DNA of 63,098 nt. It comes from an uncultured Oscillospiraceae bacterium. Its GTDB lineage: Bacteria > Bacillota > Clostridia > Oscillospirales > Ruminococcaceae. The translations under genes and the position numbers were made by a program. The notes below the pieces were generated by a model. The model had not been told where the DNA came from. It searched no databases and worked only from the letters and a program-made list of their open reading frames with translations. Below are positions 7,503 through 14,609 of this stretch, one piece after another. The DNA is taken from NCBI GenBank assembly GCA_910587135.1, contig CAJULF010000008.1:1-63098 (forward strand). Direction: 5' to 3'. Positions within the stretch are counted from its first letter, which is position 1. Every line of letters starts with the position of its first letter.

Positions 7503-8177
7503 TTGTGGGGCAAATTGTTTTATAAACTGGCATGGCATAATATAGAATGCAGGGGCAAAAAAATCCTTGATTTTGGAAGCGGTTTTGGATATACAGCAGA
7601 TCATTTCGCTGAATACAATAATGTAATTGCCGTTGAGCCGAACAAAGAAATGTTAAAACATCAATTTACCGATAATCACTATGAGCAGATCATTGGTGGT
7701 ATCGAGGCTATAAAAAATTTGCCGAGTCAATTTTTTGATGTGATCATTTGCCATAATGTCATGGAATATCTGAATGACAGGGAAGAGCTGTTATTTGAAT
7801 TTAACAGACTATTAAAAACGAACGGCTTTATTTCCGTTATTAAGCATAACAGAGCGGGAAAAATAATGCAGAAAGCTGTGTTTGAATATGATATCGATGA
7901 GGCGTTGAAACTATTGGAAAACGGAAATGCGGAATCTGCTAATTTCGGAACGATAAATGAATATGATGATCACGAGTTAGAAGAATACTGCAGAGGTATG
8001 CTTAAAATATATAAAATTTATGGCTTGCGCATTTTTTATGCTTTACAGCGCAATGAGTTGAAGATCGGAGATGAGTGGTTATCCAATATGTATGCTCTTG
8101 AATGCAGGACAGAGGAAATTCCCGAATTCAGGGATATCGCATTTTTTCATCATATTATTCTCCGACAGGGAACATAG
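7503..8177 (+). CDS. Class I SAM-dependent methyltransferase, probable 5' frameshift
   Basis: 224 residues from TTG 7503. SAM-binding motif I is ILDFGSGFGYTADHF (about residues 23-37), the acidic residue is in VEPNKEM, and motif IV is FDVIICHNVMEYL. Substrate unknown. The TTG has no ribosome-binding site. Instead ATG 7480 (GGGGAAAG upstream) encodes MQHRINSP, a plausible family N-terminus, before running out of frame at CCTTGTGGGGC; deleting one TG would join it to WGKLFYKLAW. The gene is clearly more A/T-rich than its neighbours, a sign of acquisition. It may be a recent frameshift, a sequencing slip, or a functional shortened protein. Confidence 0.65.
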   Translation: MWGKLFYKLAWHNIECRGKKILDFGSGFGYTADHFAEYNNVIAVEPNKEMLKHQFTDNHYEQIIGGIEAIKNLPSQFFDVIICHNVMEYLNDREELLFEFNRLLKTNGFISVIKHNRAGKIMQKAVFEYDIDEALKLLENGNAESANFGTINEYDDHELEEYCRGMLKIYKIYGLRIFYALQRNELKIGDEWLSNMYALECRTEEIPEFRDIAFFHHIILRQGT

Positions 8178-8223
8178 TCAAATACTCATATCGCTTACGC
8201 AGTAAAGCAGTGATCGTAAACAG

Positions 8224-8328
8224 CAACACATAGCCCACGCAGGAAAATTTTCCGCGAGAGCCCGTGAAAGCGGAGCGAATGCGGAGCTTTTGCGGGCGGG
8301 TCGCGGAAAATTTTTTAAAATAAGGAGA
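8224..8328 (+). repeat. Family B repeat carrying the ykpA ribosome-binding site, copy B1
   Basis: CAGCAACAC at the left, then AGCCCACGCAGGAAAATTTT, CGCGAGAGCCCGTG, AAGCGGAGCG, GCGGGCGGGTCGCG, GAAAATTTTTT and AAATAAGGAGA. It can be aligned along its whole length with 54627-54733. In both places the last bases, AAGGAGA, are the Shine-Dalgarno sequence of the next gene, which starts with TTG. The GGAAAATTTT arms can pair with the distal AAAATTTT, so the leader RNA could fold and bury the site. Confidence 0.7.
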
Positions 8329-8335
8329 CAAAAAT

Positions 8336-9949
8336 TTGATAACAGTATCTAATGTAAGTGTCAGCTTTGGCGGACAGCTTTTATTCAAGGACGTGGAACT
8401 GAAATTCACGTCAGGCAATTGTTACGGAGTAATAGGCGCGAACGGCGCGGGGAAATCCACCTTTTTAAAGGTGCTCTGCGGCGAGCTTGAGCCGACTAAC
8501 GGAACGGTGTCCAAGCCCGAGGAGCTTCGTATGTCGGTGCTTCGGCAGGATCACTACGCGTTTGACGAATACACCGTACAGGATACGGTAATTATGGGCA
8601 ATCGCCGCTTATATGACATTATACAGGAAAAGGACGCGCTGTACGCAAAGGAGGATTTCTCCGACGAGGACGGCGAGCGCGCTTCGGTGCTGGAGGGCGA
8701 ATTCGCCGAACTTAACGGCTGGGAGGCGGAAAGCGACGCTTCAAAGCTGATACAGGGGCTGGGACTTCCAGAGGAGATACTCTCCCAGAAGATGGAGAGC
8801 CTTACGGGTAACGAAAAGGTAAAGGTGCTGCTGGCGCAGTGCCTGTTCGGAAATCCCGATATTATCCTCATGGACGAGCCTACCAACCATCTCGACGTGG
8901 ACGCCATAGCATGGCTGGAGGATTTCCTTGCTGACTATTTCGGCACGGTCATAGTGGTGTCGCACGACCGCCATTTTCTTAATAACGTCTGCACTCATAT
9001 CGTGGATATCGACTACGGAAAAATCAAGATGTACGTCGGCAATTACGAGTTCTGGTATGAATCCTCGCAGCTTATACAGCGCATGATTAAGCAGCAAAAT
9101 AAACGCGCCGAGGAGAAGATAAAGGAGCTGCAGAATTTTATTGCCCGCTTCTCCGCGAACAAATCAAAATCAAAGCAGGCGACTTCGCGCCGCAAGCTGA
9201 TTGATAAGCTGACAGTGGAAGAACTGCCCGCGTCCTCGCGTAAATATCCATATATAGGCTTCGACGTTGAGCGCGAGGTGGGCAAGGATATCCTGCAGGT
9301 GTCGGGGCTGTCCAAAACGGTTGACGGGGTAAAGGTGCTTAACGATGTCAGCTTTACGGTCAACCGCGGCGACAAGATAGCCTTTGTGGGAGCGAACGAG
9401 ATAGCCGTGACAACTCTGTTCCGCATACTCACCGAGGAGCTTCAGCCTGACGAGGGCAGCTTCAAATGGGGCAGCACGACCTCGGTAAGCTATTTCCCCA
9501 ACGACAACAGCGCCTTTTTCAACGACTGCACCCTTTCCATAATCGACTGGATGCGTCAGTATTCCAAGGACGAGACCGAGAGCTATCTACGCGGATTTCT
9601 CGGGAGAATGCTGTTCAGCGGCGACGACGTTTTCAAGCCTGTGAACGTTCTTTCGGGCGGCGAAAAGGTTCGCTGTATGTTCTCGCGCATGATGCTGTTT
9701 CAGAGCAACGTGCTGATACTGGACAGACCCACCAATCACCTTGATCTGGAAAGTATCACGGCGGTAAACAACGGGCTTTCCGAGTTTAAGGGAAATATTC
9801 TCTTTGCCACCCACGACCATGAAATACTTGAAACTGCTGCCAACCGCATTATAGAGATCACCGAAAATGGCTGTCTTGACAGGCAGGGCAGTTATGACGA
9901 GTTTATTGAGTGGCGCAAGGATAAGGTCGGAGGTTCCTTGATGCTTTGA
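8336..9949 (+). CDS. ykpA: ABC-F family ATPase, YkpA/YbiT type
   Basis: 537 residues, two ABC domains and no membrane segments: a soluble ABC-F protein expected to act on ribosomes. NBD1 has Walker A GANGAGKST (34-42), a modified signature LTGNEKVKVLL and Walker B LMDEPTNHLD. NBD2 has the degenerate Walker A GANEIAVTT (352-360), which is normal for the YkpA subfamily, the signature LSGGEKVRCM, and Walker B with Arg464 instead of the usual catalytic Glu (LDRPTNHLD). The linker KSKSKQATSRRKL is also typical. TTG start at 8336, SD AAGGAG supplied by the preceding repeat. An antibiotic-resistance role is not implied, since this subfamily is mostly housekeeping. Confidence 0.85.
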   Translation: MITVSNVSVSFGGQLLFKDVELKFTSGNCYGVIGANGAGKSTFLKVLCGELEPTNGTVSKPEELRMSVLRQDHYAFDEYTVQDTVIMGNRRLYDIIQEKDALYAKEDFSDEDGERASVLEGEFAELNGWEAESDASKLIQGLGLPEEILSQKMESLTGNEKVKVLLAQCLFGNPDIILMDEPTNHLDVDAIAWLEDFLADYFGTVIVVSHDRHFLNNVCTHIVDIDYGKIKMYVGNYEFWYESSQLIQRMIKQQNKRAEEKIKELQNFIARFSANKSKSKQATSRRKLIDKLTVEELPASSRKYPYIGFDVEREVGKDILQVSGLSKTVDGVKVLNDVSFTVNRGDKIAFVGANEIAVTTLFRILTEELQPDEGSFKWGSTTSVSYFPNDNSAFFNDCTLSIIDWMRQYSKDETESYLRGFLGRMLFSGDDVFKPVNVLSGGEKVRCMFSRMMLFQSNVLILDRPTNHLDLESITAVNNGLSEFKGNILFATHDHEILETAANRIIEITENGCLDRQGSYDEFIEWRKDKVGGSLML

Positions 9950-9980
9950 TAGGATTATCGTAAATTTTTATGGAGGAGTT

Positions 9981-11315
9981 ATGCTTACGGTTGACGAGCG
10001 CGTTTACACGCTTTCTTATTTGTGGAAAGAAGCCGAATACAACTTCGCTTTCTGGGCGGAGCTCCCCGAGCTCGACTGGGACGCGGAATATAAAAAATAC
10101 CTTCCGCTTGTGATAAACGCGCGGAGCGACCTTGAGTATTACCTGCTGTTGATGAGATTCTACGCGCTGCTTCGCGACGGGCACACTGCGGTAACGCCGC
10201 CTTTTACGCTGTTGGAGGGCAGAAACGTGCCGTTCGGCGTGACACGCGCGGAGGGGAAATTTCTCTTGTCGGCTGTTCCGTCGGAGCGCGAAGAGCTTCT
10301 GCTATCCGAAATAACTCATATACAAGGGCTGCCGATAGGGGAGTACATGGGAAAATATGTATATCCCTTTTACTGGCACGAGCTGCCCGAGAGCCTTTTC
10401 GCCTGCTATGACTGCATAGAGGCTTCCGTGATGTTCAATTTTGATGCCAACGAGCCGATAACCGTAACGGCGGACAAGGGAGAGTTTACCTTTAAAATGA
10501 GCGAGCCTGCGGAAACAGTCTGGGCAGAGCTTGGTGTAAAGCCCCCCGAGCCGCTTGAAGAGCGCTTCCGCTCAGAAAGCCTTGTTATTTCTCTTACAAA
10601 GGACAATATCGCGGTGATAGAGATATTCGATTTTTATCACGCGGAAATCACAAGGGAATTCGCAGAAAATATTGAGCTGTTAAAGGGCTGTACAAGCTAT
10701 ATTATCGATGTAAGGGGAAATTCGGGCGGCATGGGCGACCCGCCGCTTGAAATAGCGCGATATTTTATAAGCGGAAAATATTCCGTTAAGTCGGAGCAGA
10801 AAACTCCCGCTCACAGCGCGAAATATCACGCGCTCGAGCCCTATATCGACCGCGAAAATCCCGATCTCTCCGACCCATGGCAGCGTAAAATTTACGAGGT
10901 AGCTTCTCATACATATTATGAGAACCTCGCTGAAAACGGCGAAAAGGACGGATATATCGACTTTGACGAGAGGGAAACCGAACTGACCTCTCCCGCACTG
11001 ATATTGACGAATCACCGCACCGCCTGCGCCGCGGAAAATTTTGCGTCCTATTTTAAGCTCACGGGCAGGGCGAAGGTAGTCGGAACGACCACATTCGGCT
11101 CGGGCGCGGAGGCTATGATAAGGGAGCTGCCGCTCGGCGGGGAAATGCGGCTCGCGACCACACACGGCAAGCTCATAGACGGCAGCGAGTATGTAAATGT
11201 CGGAATTGCTCCCGATATCCCTGTTGAAAGAACCGCGGAGGATATCGCCAACGGAACGGACAGGGTACTGATAAAGGCGCTGGAGCTTTTGCGTAAATCA
11301 AACAGGAAAGACTGA
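9981..11315 (+). CDS. S41-like (C-terminal-processing/IRBP type) peptidase domain protein
   Basis: 444 residues without a signal peptide. The N-terminal part (about 1-150) resembles the tail-specific protease N-domain (LRDGHTAVTPPF). The S41 core holds IIDVRGNSGG (about 240) and the nucleophile region NHRTACAAENFASYF. In S41 enzymes the nucleophile is Ser in a [ST]-S-A-x-E context; here the aligned residue is Cys349. The end of the domain shows VVGTTTFGSG, LPLGGEMRLATT and GIAPDIPVE. GGAGGAG precedes the ATG. It is followed after 6 bases by the exonuclease gene. It could be an active cysteine variant or a non-catalytic binding protein. Confidence 0.7.
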   Translation: MLTVDERVYTLSYLWKEAEYNFAFWAELPELDWDAEYKKYLPLVINARSDLEYYLLLMRFYALLRDGHTAVTPPFTLLEGRNVPFGVTRAEGKFLLSAVPSEREELLLSEITHIQGLPIGEYMGKYVYPFYWHELPESLFACYDCIEASVMFNFDANEPITVTADKGEFTFKMSEPAETVWAELGVKPPEPLEERFRSESLVISLTKDNIAVIEIFDFYHAEITREFAENIELLKGCTSYIIDVRGNSGGMGDPPLEIARYFISGKYSVKSEQKTPAHSAKYHALEPYIDRENPDLSDPWQRKIYEVASHTYYENLAENGEKDGYIDFDERETELTSPALILTNHRTACAAENFASYFKLTGRAKVVGTTTFGSGAEAMIRELPLGGEMRLATTHGKLIDGSEYVNVGIAPDIPVERTAEDIANGTDRVLIKALELLRKSNRKD

Positions 11316-11321
11316 AAAAAG

Positions 11322-12260
11322 ATGTATTACATTATAATGGACTTGGAATGGAATCAGCCGCTGACGCGGGAGCAGACGATACTGTCCCCCGTGCCGCTGC
11401 ATGGAGAGATAATCCAGATAGGAGCGGTAAAGACCGACGAGAGCTTTAATTTTATCGAAAAGGTCAAAATAAGCGTCTGCCCTAAATACTATAAAATAAT
11501 GAATCGACATGTTGAGAAAATAACGGGGATAACCAGCACGCAGCTTACCTTCGGCGAGAGCTTCCCGCAGGCGTTCAAACGGCTGAAAATGTGGTGCGGC
11601 GAGGATTTTCGGTTTATCACATGGGGCTTTGACGATATCGCAATGCTTTCCGATAATCTGGCTGTACACGGTCTGGATACCGAATTTGGCAAGGATTATA
11701 TAAATCTCCAACTGATTTATAATAAGCAGGTCGACGGCGAGCGAAAGCAGTGGTCGCTTTCCGACGCGGCGGAACGGCTTGAGATCCCGATGGATGTAAA
11801 GGCGCACGACGCTCTGAACGACGCGATGTTTACCTTTGAAGTGTGCAAAAAGCTGGATATGATAAAGGGTATCGCGGAGTACGCCCAGATGCCCAATCCC
11901 GTCCGAACCGTGCTGCGAAAGGATATCATAAAGAATGTCGCGAATATGAGAAAGTGCTTTGAGGACGTTCGCGTAAGGGACTGCAAATGCCCGAAATGCG
12001 GCAATATTCTTGTATCGGGAGAGTGGGTGTTCAGCGGCGGCGGCAAAAAGAGCACCGTTGCGGCTTGTCCCGAGCACGGGAATTTCTTTATAAAAATATC
12101 CTGCGGAAAGGTGTCCGACGATAACTGGACACTGAGCCGAACAGTCTATGAAGCCGACGAGGAGACCATGCAGAGCTATCAAAAAAAGCTTTTGAAGCAG
12201 CGGGAGCGGCTTAAAAAGCGCGAAACGGAGAAGAAAAATGATAAAAACAATAATGTTTGA
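11322..12260 (+). CDS. DEDDh 3'-5' exonuclease with C-terminal zinc-ribbon-like tail
   Basis: 312 residues. Exo I: MDLEW (D7, E9); Exo II: ITWGFDDIAML; Exo III: KAHDALNDAMFTFEV (His and Asp). This is the RNase T / DNA polymerase III epsilon-type fold, acting on DNA or RNA 3' ends with two metal ions. Residues about 220-270 hold CKCPKCG and a later ACPEHG, a likely zinc ribbon. The last ~30 residues are highly charged (KQRERLKKRETEKKNDKN). It overlaps the following HAD gene by 23 bases, so the two are translationally coupled. Confidence 0.8.
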   Translation: MYYIIMDLEWNQPLTREQTILSPVPLHGEIIQIGAVKTDESFNFIEKVKISVCPKYYKIMNRHVEKITGITSTQLTFGESFPQAFKRLKMWCGEDFRFITWGFDDIAMLSDNLAVHGLDTEFGKDYINLQLIYNKQVDGERKQWSLSDAAERLEIPMDVKAHDALNDAMFTFEVCKKLDMIKGIAEYAQMPNPVRTVLRKDIIKNVANMRKCFEDVRVRDCKCPKCGNILVSGEWVFSGGGKKSTVAACPEHGNFFIKISCGKVSDDNWTLSRTVYEADEETMQSYQKKLLKQRERLKKRETEKKNDKNNNV

Positions 12261-12954
12261 CCTTGACGGAACGCTGCTCCCATTTGAGCAGGAGGATTTT
12301 GTGAACATTTATTTCGCGGAGCTGAGTAAAAAGATCGCGCCGCTCGGCTATGAGCCGAAGCCTACAATAAAGGCTGTCTGGGCGGGCACGGAGGCGATGA
12401 TAAAGAACGACGGGAGCCGCGTAAACTCGGAGGCGTTCTGGGAGACTTTCTGCGCTCTCAATGAAGGAAAGCCCGACGCAAAGCCGCTTTGCGACAGGTT
12501 TTACACCGAGGAGTTTGACAAAGCAAAAGTTAGCCTGAAATACATACCCGACCATAAGCCCATGGTTGAGCGCCTGAAAGCGGCGGGTCTGCGCCTTGTG
12601 CTGGCTACGAATCCGATTTTCCCGCTTGACGGAGTGCGCACAAGAATGAAGTGGGTAAATTTGTGCGAATCGGATTTTGAGCTTGTCACTCATTACGACA
12701 ACAGCAGCTTCTGCAAGCCCAATCAGGGGTATTATAAGGAAATATTGTCAAAGGTCGGAGCTTCTCCCGAGGAGTGCGTTATGATAGGAAACAGCGTTCC
12801 CGAGGATATGTGCGCGGCGGCGCTGGGGATTGCAACATTTCTTATTGACGAATTTGCCGAAAATCCCGAAAACGCGGATATCTCACAATTCAATCACGGT
12901 AATTTTGAAGACGCGGAGCGTTTTATCAACGAAAAGCTGAAATCAACGGTCTGA
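12238..12954 (+). CDS. HAD-superfamily hydrolase
   Basis: 238 residues. HAD motif I is MFDLDGTLL (nucleophile Asp8 and general acid Asp10), motif II is LATNP, motif III Lys is in FCKPNQGYY, and motif IV is GNSVPEDM. A helical C1 cap lies between motifs I and II (about 17-110), so a small phosphorylated substrate is likely; it cannot be named. The start overlaps the exonuclease gene, and GGAG within that gene's 3' end (cggagaag) serves as the ribosome-binding site. Confidence 0.8.
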   Translation: MIKTIMFDLDGTLLPFEQEDFVNIYFAELSKKIAPLGYEPKPTIKAVWAGTEAMIKNDGSRVNSEAFWETFCALNEGKPDAKPLCDRFYTEEFDKAKVSLKYIPDHKPMVERLKAAGLRLVLATNPIFPLDGVRTRMKWVNLCESDFELVTHYDNSSFCKPNQGYYKEILSKVGASPEECVMIGNSVPEDMCAAALGIATFLIDEFAENPENADISQFNHGNFEDAERFINEKLKSTV

Positions 12955-12978
12955 TTATTTCAATATAGGAGTTCAGCC

Positions 12979-13112
12979 ATGAAACGAGCCAAATTTGAAA
13001 TAACAATAAAAACACACCGCCGTACATTTCTGCGCTGCTTGCCTGCGCGGCAATTTTTTTCGAGGCATACGCGCTGATATGCTTTTCATTTAAAGACAGA
13101 TCAAAGGAGTAA
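12979..13112 (+). pseudogene. Small membrane protein remnant with internal frameshift
   Basis: An ATG at 12979 behind TAGGAG opens MKRAKFEI and then runs to a stop at about 13077. The neighbouring frame continues with TPPYISALLACAAIFFEAYA, a clean membrane helix, then ALICFSFKDRSKE and a stop at 13110-13112. One frame change near 12998-13005 would give a ~44-residue single-pass protein. The stretch is short and I do not know the family, so this is tentative. Confidence 0.35.
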
Positions 13113-13116
13113 ACCT

Positions 13117-13539
13117 ATGGAATACACCATAAAACAGATAGCCGACGAGAGAACGCTGAAAAGCGTTCTGGATATGTGCTATTCTATTCTCGGCGAGCAT
13201 TACGAGGGTCTGTATTCCTATGAGGCGTGGAAGCGGCGGCTGGACAGGAGCTATCTTCTTTTGTACGCGGAGCGCGGCGGCGAGCCGATAGCGGCTGTTC
13301 TCGGAAGAGCGGAAAGTGCGGACAGCGTTGTTATAGGCTTTGCCGCCTGCCGCGAGCAGTTCCGCAAAAAGGGAATCACCGCCGCTCTTATAAAAGCGTT
13401 TGAAAATAACGCAAGGCGGCACGGCTATTCAAAAATAACTCTCACCAGCTACAATAACGCTTGGGGGTTCTACGAAAGCTGCGGCTATGATGTCATAGAG
13501 GAAAAGTACGGCAAGAAAACCTATCGCAAGTGGATATAG
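13117..13539 (+). CDS. GNAT-family N-acetyltransferase
   Basis: 140 residues, a single GNAT domain. The acetyl-CoA motif A is CREQFRKKGITAALIKAFEN (about residues 74-93, R/Q-x-x-G-x-G/A form), and motif B includes NNAWGFYESCGYD near the C-terminus. The substrate cannot be inferred. AAAGGAG lies 8-10 bases before the ATG. It is a paralogue of the gene at 14034 (nearly half the residues match, colinear and gapless), so the pair arose by duplication. Remnants and a MITE lie between them. Confidence 0.75.
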   Translation: MEYTIKQIADERTLKSVLDMCYSILGEHYEGLYSYEAWKRRLDRSYLLLYAERGGEPIAAVLGRAESADSVVIGFAACREQFRKKGITAALIKAFENNARRHGYSKITLTSYNNAWGFYESCGYDVIEEKYGKKTYRKWI

Positions 13540-14033
13540 GGAGATATAAAAGATGGAGTTTGAAAAAATACATCGCCGCGCTTATTATATTGCGTCGTAA
13601 GACGAGAACATAGTTGAAATCACAATAAAACTCGCGAAATTGTGCATTTCCCACAAAAAATCAAATACCGTCAAAAAACAATTGTATAAAACGTCTTGGC
13701 TAATCTTTGCATATATGTTAGAGCCTGTTTAGTATCTCGGCGTGCTCAGATTGCGCAGAGAATTTTTCGTCAGACGACGGCAAATTTCCGCTGAAATACT
13801 GTATGTGTTTCAAGAAAAATTGCCTAAGTATGACGGAAAATCAGCAAGCAAGATGCGTGCGATGAGATACTAAACAGGCTCTTAGAATAAAATAGATATT
13901 GTCGGGCTTTTATACCTTTTCTGTCCCGAGGAATGGCGTTTCCCGTAAATCGCCATTGGACGGCGGATTTTTCTTTGGGTGATGCCGAGCAGCTATTGCG
14001 CGGTTAAGCCATATTCTATTTAGGAGGACTCAT
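13540..14033. other. Gap between the two GNAT paralogues
   Basis: 494 bp. It holds a 15-codon ORF at about 13552 whose neighbouring frame reads LKKYIAALIILRRKTRT, possibly another degraded small membrane peptide; a MITE (13721-13881); and a hairpin-like GGCGATTTACGGGA stretch at about 13930-13965. I see no convincing promoter for the second GNAT gene except that it has its own AGGAGG site. Confidence 0.4.
13718..13884. mobile_element. Family D MITE, copy D1, with TTA target duplication
   Basis: A 161-bp element (13721-13881) with perfect 18-bp terminal inverted repeats: GAGCCTGTTTAGTATCTC at the left and GAGATACTAAACAGGCTC at the right. It is flanked by TTA on both sides (13718-13720, 13882-13884). 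No coding capacity. Ends beginning GAGCCTGT with a TTA/TNA duplication resemble IS5-family elements, so an IS5-like transposase elsewhere may mobilise it (inference). Confidence 0.85.
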
Positions 14034-14462
14034 ATGGATTTTATCATAAAACAAATCAGCAATGAAAAAACTCTGACTTCCGTGCTTGAAATGTGTTGGG
14101 ATATCCTCGGCAAGCCAAATACCGATACATATTCCGAGCAGGCATGGCGGGAAAGACTTTCCGATAATTGTCTGCTGATATACGCGGAGATCGGGGACAA
14201 GCCCGTTGCGGCGGCGCTCGGCAGAGCCGAAAATCCCGAAAGCGTTGTTCTGGGCTATTGCTGCTGCAAAGAGGAGTACCGCGGGCGTGGGATAACCTCT
14301 GCGCTGCTTGCGGCTCTTGAAAAAAACGCAAAAGAAAGCGGATATAAATACATAACACTTGGCAGCGACGACAGCGCGTGGGGATTTTACGAAAAGTGCG
14401 GATACAGTCTGATAAACGAGATTCACGGACAGCGGATATATCAGAGAATATTAAGGTGCTGA
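14034..14462 (+). CDS. GNAT-family N-acetyltransferase, paralogue of the gene at 13117
   Basis: 142 residues. Motif A CKEEYRGRGITSALLAALEK is the canonical R-G-x-G-I form; DSAWGFYEKCGYSLINEIHG near the end matches the paralogue. It keeps the better-conserved acetyl-CoA loop of the two (RGRG against RKKG). The ATG follows TAGGAGG at about 7 bases. Substrate unknown. Confidence 0.75.
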   Translation: MDFIIKQISNEKTLTSVLEMCWDILGKPNTDTYSEQAWRERLSDNCLLIYAEIGDKPVAAALGRAENPESVVLGYCCCKEEYRGRGITSALLAALEKNAKESGYKYITLGSDDSAWGFYEKCGYSLINEIHGQRIYQRILRC

Positions 14463-14539
14463 AATAGCGCAACGGACGCTATTGTCTGTAAACGCGTCTG
14501 TCATAACACGCCCTTATGCCGATCATAATAATGATGTAT

Positions 14540-14568
14540 TTGAAAATCCGACTCCGAGATGTTATACT
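14540..14568 (+). promoter_or_regulatory. SigA-type promoter of the purA-like gene
   Basis: TTGAAA (14540-14545), 17-bp spacer, TATACT (14563-14568). The operator-like palindrome starts two bases after the -10. Confidence 0.8.
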
Positions 14569-14569
14569 T

Positions 14570-14590
14570 AAATTGTACCAAGTACAATTT
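14570..14590. promoter_or_regulatory. Operator-like palindrome over the purA transcription start
   Basis: AAATTGTAC (14570-14578) and GTACAATTT (14582-14590) form a perfect 9-bp inverted repeat with a 3-base centre. It covers the expected +1, so a bound protein would block transcription. It also fits the T-N11-A half-pattern of LysR sites (inner TGTAC...GTACA); a LysR gene lies just downstream of purA. Confidence 0.65.
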
Positions 14591-14609
14591 ATATTTCGGA
14601 GGTATTCAG

